In this document: one piece after another, positions 13,984 through 24,700 of the stretch
Layout of the letters: every line of letters begins with the position of its first letter
Numbering within the stretch: position 1 is the first letter of the stretch
Notes under the pieces: model-generated
Seen by the model: the letters and a program-made list of their open reading frames with translations, nothing else
What the model was told of the DNA's origin: nothing
Database searches by the model: none
Program-made: the position numbers and the translations under genes
Source: Hybos culiciformis
Lineage: Eukaryota > Arthropoda > Insecta > Diptera > Hybotidae
DNA: 64,000 nucleotides
Assembly: GCA_964007475.1 (NCBI GenBank)
Contig: OZ023273.1
Location: forward strand, 115,243,812 to 115,307,811
Reading direction: 5' to 3'

Positions 13984-14115
13984 GTAATTCGATACAACTG
14001 GGAAGAACTGGCCTTAGGGCAGAAAATTTCATATTGCATAAAAAGACTGTGAAAAAAAAAATAAAATAAGTATCATCAGAGAAACCTAAAATCGTCATCA
14101 AAGCAGAAAAATAAA
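13984..14115 (+). other. Candidate 3' terminal exon or UTR
   Basis: A branch-point-like TTACTGAC and TTATAAC are followed by a run of Ts and then TTTGTAG, a good acceptor. Just after it the base composition changes: about 50 nt are markedly less AT-rich. Two frames stay open across this patch. One reads GNSIQLGRTGLRAENF and continues for about 30 codons to a TAA in AAAATAAAATAAG; the other stays open for 22 codons. An AATAAA lies at about 14109. These are the ingredients of a terminal exon on the plus strand. I recognise no protein family, no upstream exon can be identified in the window, and acceptor-like strings are common in T-rich DNA. Confidence 0.3.
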
Positions 14116-15595
14116 ATAACAGATTGTATAAAATTGCATTTTTAGTTTTAATTTCATATTATGTACAAATTTATAGTTAGTTTTTTTTTTTTTTTTAATT
14201 AAAAACTATAAAATAATATTCTAAAATAATATTAATAGTCTGTTCGGATTTTTTAATATCGATTTTCATTTGAGATAAACGTTGTGAAGAGATCACAAAG
14301 TAAAAAATGGTAATAAGGTGAGAGGATTGTATAGAAGTGTAGAAAATAATGTTAGATTTTGATGGGTTAGAGAGAAAGTAGAAATAGAAATTAATAGGTA
14401 TTAAGTAGGTATATTTTTATATATTTCGTGATATGTATAGTGTAACTTTCAAATCGAATAATATTAAGAATATCTGTAAAATCATCTAAACATAAGCAAA
14501 TAAAAAATACTACTTATTTTCGTATTATGAGTGGCTCAATTGTTGCTTGACGCAAATGATTCAATTTCCCACAAACTCTTTAACATAAATTTAACTTATT
14601 TTGTTCAGCTTCGATTGTTTTATAGGGAAATAATATTTATTTTTATCAACTTAAATTTAATTGAAAAGTAATTTTAAATTGTAACAAAAAAAACAAATTG
14701 TAATTTTAGGTCTTTAGGGTTTCGGAAGCTGTGGTTTTTAACTTGAGAAAGGATATTAATTCACTTTTTAAATATAAAATAAAACTGAATATTGGGTTTG
14801 GTGCAGTATAAAAATGTGAGATTTCCTTACGAAAAGTATAGAAAGGAAAAATAAAAAATCAGGAGGAAAAATACTTCTTTAATGGGTGTATTTTTATATT
14901 ATATTTATATGCACATAATATGTGTATATTTTTTAAACTTGTTGAACGAACCCTTTTTTATGTGAACTTTTTTGAGAGTTTATTGAATTTTAATTTATAG
15001 GTTTTTTATTTTCTTTATTAAATGTTGCACTATTTATCATGTCACCAAATTAAATTTGATACATTATCATAATGTTTTTAAATTAAATAGTTTTAGATTA
15101 CTATTTTTGTTGTAATTTAAAGAATACGAAGATAACCGTGTAGAGTTCAAATTCAAAAACTTAATATTTTTTAATAAGGTTAGATATATTTGCAGGAATT
15201 TTTTTATTTCCGTTCAAGATTTAATCAGAAAGGAGGTCTAAACTTATCGTTTGGTTACTATAATACTAAATGCAGTTTAGAAATCAGTTAATAATAATTT
15301 TCATAAATTTTAGTTTAGTCCGGAAAATAAAATTCAAACCACAGGCTGTTCAGTGACAACAGAATGAAAAATACTAAAAATTTGGTTAAAAAATGAAATC
15401 AAAAATATCTAAAATTTAATTAAAATTTAGCGTTCAGAAAAATTCTAAGCATATTTATTTAATCAGAAAAATTTTAAGCATATTTATTAAATATTTTTAT
15501 CTCTTTTCGTTTCTTGAATTGTACTAGGTACTTTATTCTGACTCTGGATTCTAGATTCCTGAAAAAGTAAAAAATTTCACGACAAATAACACTGG
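14116..15595. other. AT-rich non-coding stretch
   Basis: No gene is recognised. The only internal structure noted is the 29-bp tandem duplication at 15434-15491. Confidence 0.6.
15434..15491. repeat. 29-bp tandem duplication
   Basis: A unit beginning TCAGAAAAATT and containing TAAGCATATTTATT is present twice in immediate succession, differing by two bases. It is a recent local duplication. Confidence 0.8.
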
Positions 15596-15609
15596 CCTAC
15601 AAAAAAAAA

Positions 15610-15799
15610 TGTTTGTATTGGTGCAGCTCTGTTCGCATCTGTAGTCGGTAAAGTAGTTAGTATGAACTACATTGCTGCTACTAGATGTCAGCTGACAGCT
15701 CTGATTTACCTACAATTCTTATTTCAAATTTTTTACGGTTTTATTCAAAATCAGTCCATGTTATAACTACTTTTATGACATTAATCGTATAAATTTATG
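15610..15799 (+). other. GC-richer leader of the CxxC fragment
   Basis: Composition shifts here from the AT background, with patches such as CTGTTCGCATCTGTAGTCGG and AGATGTCAGCTGACAGCTCT (the latter includes a small AGCTGACAGCT palindromic core). This probably belongs to the same inserted or duplicated unit as the ORF beginning at 15800, perhaps its 5' UTR or promoter. No TATA or initiator can be assigned. Confidence 0.35.
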
Positions 15800-15976
15800 A
15801 TGGCAAGTAAGTCAAGAAGTTGCATTAACGATCCTGATATGATTTGTTACATATGCGGTGAGTATATAATGAAAGATCAACGGAAACCGATTAACGACAC
15901 GATAATTCGCTTGTATTCTGTATACTTTGGTATTGAAATTGGCAATCAAGATAAAGAGCTGATACGAAAAATGTGA
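15800..15976 (+). pseudogene. N-terminal fragment of an arthropod CxxC protein family
   Basis: This 58-codon ORF starts at an ATG in a good context and ends at TGA. The translation contains KSRSCINDPDMICYICGEYI, then a QR/K segment, a LYSVYFGIEIG segment and a QDK. From memory this matches the first 55 or so residues of a large arthropod family of uncharacterised proteins. Those open with Ser-Cys-x-Asn-x-Pro-Asp-x-x-Cys-Tyr-x-Cys-Gly, have a Tyr-Phe-Gly block, and continue after an Asp/Asn-Gln-Asp-Lys with a Trp-Ala-Pro-His motif. Here the homology stops right after QDK: the Trp-Ala-Pro-His and later Cys residues are absent and the frame ends 6 codons on. The Cys-x-x-Cys pair is intact and may bind metal. 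It lies in a clearly GC-richer island (about 15600-16010) within AT-rich DNA. It could be a truncated copy carried by a mobile element, or a first exon whose continuation is elsewhere. Function is unknown. Confidence 0.6.
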
Positions 15977-18440
15977 CTAGTTTTCTTGTATCAGGTCACA
16001 AAATATACCCAAAATCAGGTCTAAAATCTTATCATTATTATTAAATTGATTTAAAATTAGCATTTAGTTTCGGATTATTGATATTTTTTAATGTTTGTTG
16101 GATTTGATGGCATGTATCCTAATAATTAGTGATAGATACTGCCGCCCCCCGCCTATCAAAATTAAATTAAAATAATTTTGAAGATGAAATAATGGGAAAT
16201 AGATACAAAGTCTTATACTTATCTTAAAATTACATGATTTGAGCGAACAATCTGAATGTATATAATTTATGCATATCTACATTTGAAATATATAACATTG
16301 ATTAATTTAAATTCGAAAATAATCTAAAAAAAAACTTTATTTTTTATAAAAATAATTAATTTAAAAAACAAAATCTACTGAATTCGTCAAAAATTAGCAT
16401 TACAAATATAATCAGGACATTCATAGTGAAAAAGATTTTGTGTTTTTTCTTAAAAACTTTTCCACGAAAATTGTTATTAAGACACGTGTGTCTTAAAACA
16501 TTATTATTTCCGTAAATTTCACACAAAAGAAAAAAAAGCAGCTAGAAAGTCAATTTAGAGTAATTTGTTTTCACGTGACACAAATTTATTTTCTTTTTGC
16601 TAATAATCATAATTCTATGTATAAGACACCTGCATGCCATTTTTAAGCCTTTAACCATCTTTTTATTATATTCAATTTCCCATAAATTCACATAAAAAAA
16701 GTTTTTTCCCCGAATCATCTTCAGAATAAATTTGTTTTTCATAATATTTTAAGGGAAATATTTTAACATAATATGAAAGTTGCTTATGGCGGGGTCTAGT
16801 TTTTAAATAGTTAGCATATATATAATTTCAATTTGGTAGTGACATATTTTTTCTTTGGTTTGAAATTAAAATCCTCTGTATTATTCTTAATTGCTATAAT
16901 AGAATAAAACCATTAAAACATATTGAATAGATGATAATAATATGTTCTAATTGTGATTGTTAAACTTTTCGTGTTCAATTTTCCATTGAAATACATACAC
17001 ATATCTACAAGATATTTTTTACAACAATTTAAAAATTTTATCCGAGAATTTATAAAATAGATCTGGTAAGATTTCCATTAAAAATAAAGAAATATATATG
17101 AAAAACTTTCGCATTTTCCTGTTACCCTTTTTAAGCAAACTCATCATTTTAAAAAATTTTCCATTTCTCATAAAATAAAAAATAAAAAAATTTACAAGAA
17201 AAAGTTAAGTCATTTTACTTGGCTCATTTTTCGGTGCTATTACATATACACTTCAAAATATTTTCGGAAGTAAAATGGTATCTCTTTCTTTTTTTCTATG
17301 GATAATAAAATTACATGTACCACCTGTGAATATCACACATATAGTTTTAGTGATGTAATTCAATTTGTGTAAACAAGTGTTATATTCATTGGATGAAATG
17401 TGAAATTTTCAAATATTAGATATGGTGTTGAGAAATTTAGCTTGCGGAAAATGTTTTTAACTTTTTTTTTTACAACCACATTTAATTATAATTCAAAAAT
17501 ATCGATTTTTAGAATAAATATTTCATTCCGTCTTTGTCTTCCGTCTTCATTCCAGCCTTGTATAAACTTTTGAAGAATTAAGAATTTGGATTTTCTTTAT
17601 AATTGAATGAAGGAATTGGAAGCATAGCTTCGGTACGACAAAATAAATTTGCGTTATTCCATCGGAAACATTTTTTGTCTTATTGACATGTGGAAAGTTT
17701 TGAAATAAAATTAAATAAATAAAACAGCAACAAATGTTCATTGCTTATTTATTTGAACTATGCTACTTGTTAGCTTTTAATATTCTATGTTGTCTGAATT
17801 TGACAAAAAATTTGTGTTGACAACTTTTTTTTTTAATAAGGGGAATTTTTTTTATACCTGTTTTTAGTATCTGTTCTCTTAATTAGTATTCATTTTTATA
17901 TTAACATTTTTCGGAACATTATAAAACTATTCAAGCTGTTATTGTTTAACTTTGGAAATAGGAAATCATTGATTTTAACACCTGAAATATTATAAGCAGA
18001 ATATAACATACGTCAAAAATAATTTTTTTTTTTGATGAAAAACTATTCTACCGCCTTGTATACTAGTTGTTAGTTGTTTCAAATGACAGTACCCGTCCTT
18101 CGACATATCGATTCAAGTAAAGTCAAAAAATCACAGAGTATCAATTTTTTTTGTTCACAACATCTAATTAAAAACCTTAAAAAATAACAGTTTTTATAGT
18201 TTCTTAAATTGAATATTGGAATTAGTCAGCTCTTCGAATTACTTCAGATTTGAAATTTTAAGACGTTAAATTTAATAATAGAATTAATTCTAAACTATTT
18301 ATTAAAATCATTTATTTAACGTGAGTTTTTACATAAACCTGAATAAGGAACAGAAACAAAATCAGAATTTAGCACCAAAATTTAGAATCAGAATTTAGCG
18401 CAAACATTTTAGCATAAACCAGAATTTTAAACAGAAACAA
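15977..18440. other. AT-rich non-coding stretch
   Basis: The island around the CxxC fragment ends by about 16020. A short C-run occurs at about 16144 (GCCGCCCCCCGCC). Beyond that I see no gene, tRNA or transposon ends. The ORFs at 16542-16742 and 17547-17741 on the minus strand have no recognisable composition or motif. Confidence 0.6.
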
Positions 18441-18454
18441 ATAATAACTTTAAA

Positions 18455-18600
18455 AAGTGTGATATTCTGATGCAAGCATCAGAGAAATAAGATCACACTT
18501 GTCTTGATTCGAGCCCAGATGGATATTCTCTCCTGTGCACAAATTTCTCCGGCACTGGCGCAGTGCATCCGATTCTGAGTCTGGTTATGATTTCTGTAAA
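18455..18600 (+). mobile_element. Possible tRNA-derived SINE fragment with hairpins
   Basis: A nested hairpin (AAGTGTGAT ... ATCACACTT outside, CTGATGC-AA-GCATCAG inside) spans 18455-18500. It is followed by GATTCGAGCCC at 18506-18516, which resembles a pol III B box (GGTTCGANNCC). A GC-rich body follows, with a perfect GCACTG-GCG-CAGTGC hairpin at 18552-18566. No clear A box is visible at the expected distance and no TSD was found, so the SINE call is tentative. It stands out by composition from everything around it. Confidence 0.35.
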
Positions 18601-18609
18601 AGTATTTCA

Positions 18610-20495
18610 CATTAAAAAATACGGCAACTTTTAGGTTAGTTACAACAAATCAATTTTGAATATAACTCAATTTTTTGATTATGCATTTTATATGTATTAT
18701 TGTTTATATTGAATAAAAAGCCTAAATTTAATATTTTTTCTGGGTTAATGTAAAAGGTTAAACTAACACGTGTGTTGGAAAATTATTTAATTATATACGA
18801 AATGAAATACAATTATTTTAGTTTTAAAAATAATTATAACATTATATTGAAATTAATGGTGGAAAAAGCATAAAAATTATAAAACGTGTGCCAAAAAAGG
18901 TGTAAAATTTAAATATCACTGTAACCAAAAATTGTCCTTTTCTTCGCATCATTGATTTATGCTAAAACGGAAATAATTTTTTTTTTTAATATTTTTTTTT
19001 TCAATTATCTTTTTATTTTTATCTAATATTTAAATATCTCATAATATTTTTTTTTGATGATTTGTTATTTACTTATCAGAAAATTACTTATGCTTATCAT
19101 ACTTCCATGCTGAAATGTGCAGTCAACTGTGATGGTCAGACAAGAATATTTAAAGAATATTTTGTTTTTTTTAACGTTTTTCTCCTCTAAATACCTAGAA
19201 TGTATTCCCAATAAAAGCTATCAATGCAATTGCATTATTATCTGAATTAGTGCACAACAATGTTTTGAATCAAAAAAATACATTAATTAGAACTTCAGAT
19301 TTTGAGTCATATTATTTATTTTATATAATGTTTTTAGTTTATTTTATTATATTTTTTCTTACTTATTATAATTTCTTAAAAATCTAGCACTTTTTATTTA
19401 ACTTTAACTATCCGAGTATATATAACTTAAGTTTCGAAAATAATATTATTATTTATTTTTAGAGCATCAATATTTAAAATATTATTGAGATCAATGTTTT
19501 AAATACAAATATTTGATTTTACAAAGTACCTACCTTGTTTTTGTTTGAAAAGTTAATAAACTTTTTAATATTCATAATGAGGCTTAAAAAAAATTTTAAA
19601 TAAATTTTTACCTTATAGAGATAGATATTTATTTTTATGATTGAAAGTATATTGAAAGTATAAGTACATTTTTTATGATGTTAACTATTATTATTATGTT
19701 TGTATAATTATTTATCATTGCATTATTTGCATTTTATTTCTGTTGACAAAATTACAATAGTGCGGTATCTAAATTTCAATTATTTTGAAACCGAAACCAC
19801 ACATTAAATATTATACAATAATATATTAGGAAAAAATCATGAAAATTATGAGGACAAGGAGGAAAGCCAGTTTTCAAAAATTCTAGATCTAGATATTTTC
19901 TGAAAAACTTTGTATATTATTAAATTGGTTGAGTTAGCGTTAGCAACAATTTATTATCACATATTGAAATAGGGCGGAAAGTTATAAGATAAAAATAACT
20001 TCGAAATTTAAAAAAATAAACAATTGTGTACTTATTTATTGTTTTAAATTTATTAATTAAATATCGGAGAAACAAAAAGAGTTGAATGAAATGTTTTACA
20101 ATTATTTAAAAAAAATTACCTATGGTAAATATTTTTGTACAATAAATTCAATAATTATTGTTCTAGGAAAAAAACAATAATTTTTTTCATGAAAAGCTTT
20201 TTTCGCAACATGATTTTCTTATATAAATTTACACAACTGTCATACTTTTGAAGATGTAAAAAAATAATAATTATTCATTAAATTTAAACGTAAAAATAAT
20301 ATTTGACTCAAAAAAGCTAATTATAAAATTTTGTTGTGGCAGTTGATGTTTTTTTTTTTTTAAATAAAATTAAAATTAAAAATATGTTGACCTTTTAATC
20401 GCTTTATAATACTGAGTTAAAACACAGGCAAATATGTATAGTATACACAAACAAATAAGTTCATACAATTGTTTTACTGTGAAAAATAACATCAG
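18610..20495. other. AT-rich non-coding stretch
   Basis: There are no supported features. The sequence is TTTTTTATT-type low-complexity DNA. Confidence 0.65.
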
Positions 20496-20501
20496 CAGTC
20501 G

Positions 20502-20564
20502 ATTAGCTCCATTTCATAGTATTGTTAGTTAGTTATATTTAAATTTTATTTAAATGGAGCTAAT
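20502..20564. repeat. Inverted repeat with perfect 13-bp arms
   Basis: ATTAGCTCCATTT at 20502-20514 and AAATGGAGCTAAT at 20552-20564 are exact reverse complements separated by 37 nt. It is possibly a miniature fold-back element. No TSD can be recognised. Confidence 0.55.
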
Positions 20565-21480
20565 TATTTTTCATATCAAAAAAATATTGGTTTAGATATT
20601 TGACAAGATTGCATTTTACCCAAATTATTTTTATAAAATCATTGAATGATATAGGATTTTTAATGGTTAGAAAAATTACAATAGATTTCAATATTTTCGG
20701 GTATCAAATTTAGGCTTTTTGAGCGTATATACCTATATTTAATTTGATTCAAACAAGCACCTTAATAAACAATCTTCAAAGTTCTTTCAGAATGATGATA
20801 TTGTTACTGAAATAAAATTTTCTTTTATTTTCGCCATATTCGATTTAATATCTATAGAAATTTTATGTTGTTAATTTATAAAAATCTCAGACAAATCTAG
20901 GTTGTGATTCCTTTTAACAGATATATTTTGCTCACAGAGTATATACAATATAAAGTAAAATATAATGCTTATTCTTTATAGGATAAATAATTTTCCCAAT
21001 TTTCCAAATTATGAAAAATAAATGAACAATTATCATAAAATCGCTAATATTTTTCAACAAAAAGAACATTAACATTTCACTTTGTTAAAAAGAAATAAAA
21101 ACAACATTTTTCTTGTTTGTTAAAGTTAGAAAATAGTCCATTTAACTGAAGTAGCTGTTTCATGGATTGGGTAGAAAAGTTTAATAAAAAAAAATATTTA
21201 AAATACACAATGTTAAACTATATTAATTTTTTTAAGTTGTTTTTATATATACACATAAATGAATGAATATTAGCACAAATTAAGTATGATAAGATTTACA
21301 CAGTAGAACAAATATTTGTACCGACCTTAAAAAAGTTAAGCTCGTGTAGAGTATTTTCTCAACTCAAAAAAAAAAATTATGCTAATTATACAATTAATTG
21401 AGTGATTTTTACTCACGACAAAAGTCAAAAAATCTTTGTTTTTGTGTTGAATAAATATAAAATTGAGCTTTAGGTATAAC

Positions 21481-21696
21481 CATAGATTAAGAATACAGAA
21501 AGATTTATAGCTTCATACAACATTTTTTCAGTCTTTTTTGGTATTTTTATGTGAAGGTGTTAGTAAAACTAAATAAAATTCTTTTCATATATTGATAATT
21601 ATCACGTATTTTATTTTGTTTTACTAACACATTCACATAAAATACCAAAAATAATGTCGTATGAAGCTAAGAATCTATGTATATTCTTAATCTATG
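21481..21696. mobile_element. 216-bp palindromic MITE, copy A
   Basis: The element begins CATAGATTAAGAATACAG and ends with the inverse (ATTCTTAATCTATG). The two halves are reverse complements over most of their length, including GTTAGTAAAAC/GTTTTACTAACAC close to the centre. It is flanked by GTATAAC on both sides (7 bp, or 8 bp as GGTATAAC if the terminal G is counted). A second copy of identical length in the same orientation lies at 31653-31868. An 8-bp duplication would fit hAT-type transposition, but the end sequence is not the canonical CAGNG, so the superfamily is left open. There is no ORF, so it would need a transposase in trans. Confidence 0.85.
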
Positions 21697-21703
21697 GTAT
21701 AAC

Positions 21704-24700
21704 ATATTAAGTCAATATCGTATCATAGAAAATGTTGAGCTTAAGATATTCTAATGACGGCGCTGATAATTATATTTGTAGGATATTATAGAATAAAGAA
21801 GTTTTAGAAAATGTTGTTAATTTTTGTACTATTTTAAGTTATTAAATTATTTTATTAGAAGATAAAAAATCTTAAAATTTTGAGATAAAGTTTAAAATTA
21901 TTGCTATTATTTTTATGAATTTTTCTTTTAGTAAGTTTGCATGCCCAAAATTAATAGTTTCCCCAATTTCAAAAAAAATTTTTTTTTTGTAATAATAAAT
22001 TTTTGTTAAAGGAAATAAAATTGATAAAATATAATGTTCGAAATGTAAATAATAAATCGAAGTTCATTGAGTTATTGTTGGGAAAAGGACATATTTTATA
22101 CGCCGGAACATTATTATTTGTAAATAGATAACCAAAAATTATTATTAAAAACTTTTTCGTTAATAGATTTTTATTTGAATGCGTAATGTTAGCAATTAAA
22201 GAACAATATAATAATTTTCCTGTTGGAAAATTGTTAGATAATAATCGAAAAATTTATTTGAGAAAAACATAAACACATGAAAACAACTAAATATTATTTA
22301 ATTTATTTATTTATTTTTATTTTTTTTTTTGTGTTTTCTATAATATAGTTTTCCTATAATTTGTTATACAGTTTTCCATGTTTTTGATTTCAATAAAAAG
22401 ATTTATTTCTTTTTAATAATTAATTTTTGCTATGATTTTTTATTTTTAGGAATAACAAAATGTTTTTATCAAATAGGAGTAATTTTTTGTTTAAGTAGGC
22501 AGACTGTACACGCATATAATGTACAATGTTATGTTTTGAGAAAGTAGGATTTTATTTGAGATGAGAATTTTGTTTATAAAGCCCTAAAAAATCCATAGTG
22601 ATAGTTACAGTTACAGACGAGATAAGAGTTTTGTAAATCCCGGTCTTTCTATCAAATTAAATTTCACCTCTTAGTTACAAGATCAAATTTTTAATTCTTT
22701 CAAATTGGTTATTAGTGTTTCCACATTTTCTATGTTTATCGGACTGTTGGGTTTTAATATACCTATTCCGATAAGCAATATGCTCCATTATATTGTCTGT
22801 CAATTAATTTTGTATCCGATCTTTTATACTACTTAAATAATTTTTAATTTTAGTTTTATCGTTTGATCTTGATCCTCACATTACTTTTGGTAGATGTAGT
22901 CCTCATAGATTAATTTCATTCTAAGTATAGCTTAGAGTGTTATGTCCAGTATGCGTTCTTTAAAGAAATCCACCACTCTCTTTAACTTTACTGGTATTAA
23001 ATTAAGTAATCGATCTTTAACATTAAAGTTAATTCTTCTTTCTCCAGAGAGTCTTTACACAGAATAAAAGTTATCATAATCGGTATAATGGATTTTATTC
23101 CAAAATTTTCTAATATCAAATTAAAGCTGTAAAATTTTCAATAATTATTTTAGAATTACGTCATTATGAATATTATGATAATTATTATAATTTATAACTG
23201 CTCTCATTTTTTGAGATATTGTTGAAGTAAAAGTAATTAATTTTATTTGTCCATAAAAAAAAAATTTAATTTTTTTTTGCATCACATTTTCTGATTTTTC
23301 CTAACGACAACGTTAAGCAAAAATTACCATAAATATATATGAAACGCATTAAGGAAGTACTGAAAAAAAAAAATTCAGAGAGAATTCATTAAGCAAAATG
23401 ATAAACAACTATTACAGTTATTCTTCAATAACATTTTATTATAAATTCCATTTCTAATACTTTGTTATGTCTTTTTAGTTTGACTTTAGAGCAATTTTAA
23501 AAATTTACAAATGAATCTGTAACAAGGAGTTTAAATTGTTTTTTTTTTACAAATATTCATTCTAAATTTGAAGTTTGTTGAAATCATTGTTCACCATCAT
23601 TTATCGTAATTATCATTTTTGTATCTACTGATTTTAAGTAGTTTCTTCAACCACTGCAAGCTATAATATCTTTTAATTAAAAATTTAATCATTTTTGTGA
23701 GTTAAAATATTTTGAATGATCACTACTAAATATACATTTCTGATTAATTGATTTTAATTATATTACAATTATGTCACAACTATCTTCTAAATAAAATTTA
23801 ATTTTCTGTAACAACCTAATAATGTCATTTATTTCATTTTTTTATTTAAATTTATTAACAATAAATGTACCATAAAACTTACTACTTACATTATATATAT
23901 GTATAACTAAGTCATCAGTCATTCCCCAACCAATTTTATATCAGAATTTTACCAGATTCATTTTCTGCATATAATATAAATGTGTATACGTAATGTTAAG
24001 CTATATGCATATATCATATAAAGATAATACATAGGAAAAAAAAAAGAAGAGAAATACTTAAAATTTTAATGATTCAGAAATGGGCCTAACCGGAACCGGA
24101 TGTATTATCTGCGCTAACTGAGCAATAGTAGCAATATTATAACAGTTGTTGCAAGAGAAATGGCCTGTATTAATAAATCTGAAAATTTAGAAGAGAATTT
24201 TATGAATTTAATTACATGCTACTTCAGTTGTTTTATTTATTTTTTTTTAAATATTAATTTTCCCCCATGAATCTTTAATTACTTAAAATGCAAATTTTAT
24301 GCAGAAGCGGCACACAAAAATAAAATTGCATATTCAATCATGTGACATTATAAAAAATTATAGGATTTTTAAAAGCAAAAGTTTAAATTTTTTCTATTAC
24401 AAAAATTTTAATTTTGTACTTTTTATCATAAGTTCTTCAACCCAATTTAATTGTTTCTCAAAAAGCCTTACAATAAGAGTAGTTACAGACAAACAAGGCA
24501 GTTATTTATATGAGACTCATATACAATAAATAATCTGGTTTAGTTCTTGAAAGGTTAACAATATTTATACATGTTTTAAGCTACTGAAAGGTTAAGAACA
24601 TACCAAAAATGAATTGGCCTTTAGATCTTTTTTTGTTTTTGAGTCTTTAGATTTCGCAATAATATTTATGAGGAAATCTTTATAATTTTCAGGATTAACA

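Noticed and set aside
22560..23080. Slightly GC-richer stretch suspected to be a transposon relic
   Set aside because: Three minus-strand frames over about 80 bases and one plus-strand frame were read; the minus frames are broken by stops, the plus frame is a 42-codon ORF, and no motif or terminal repeat was found.
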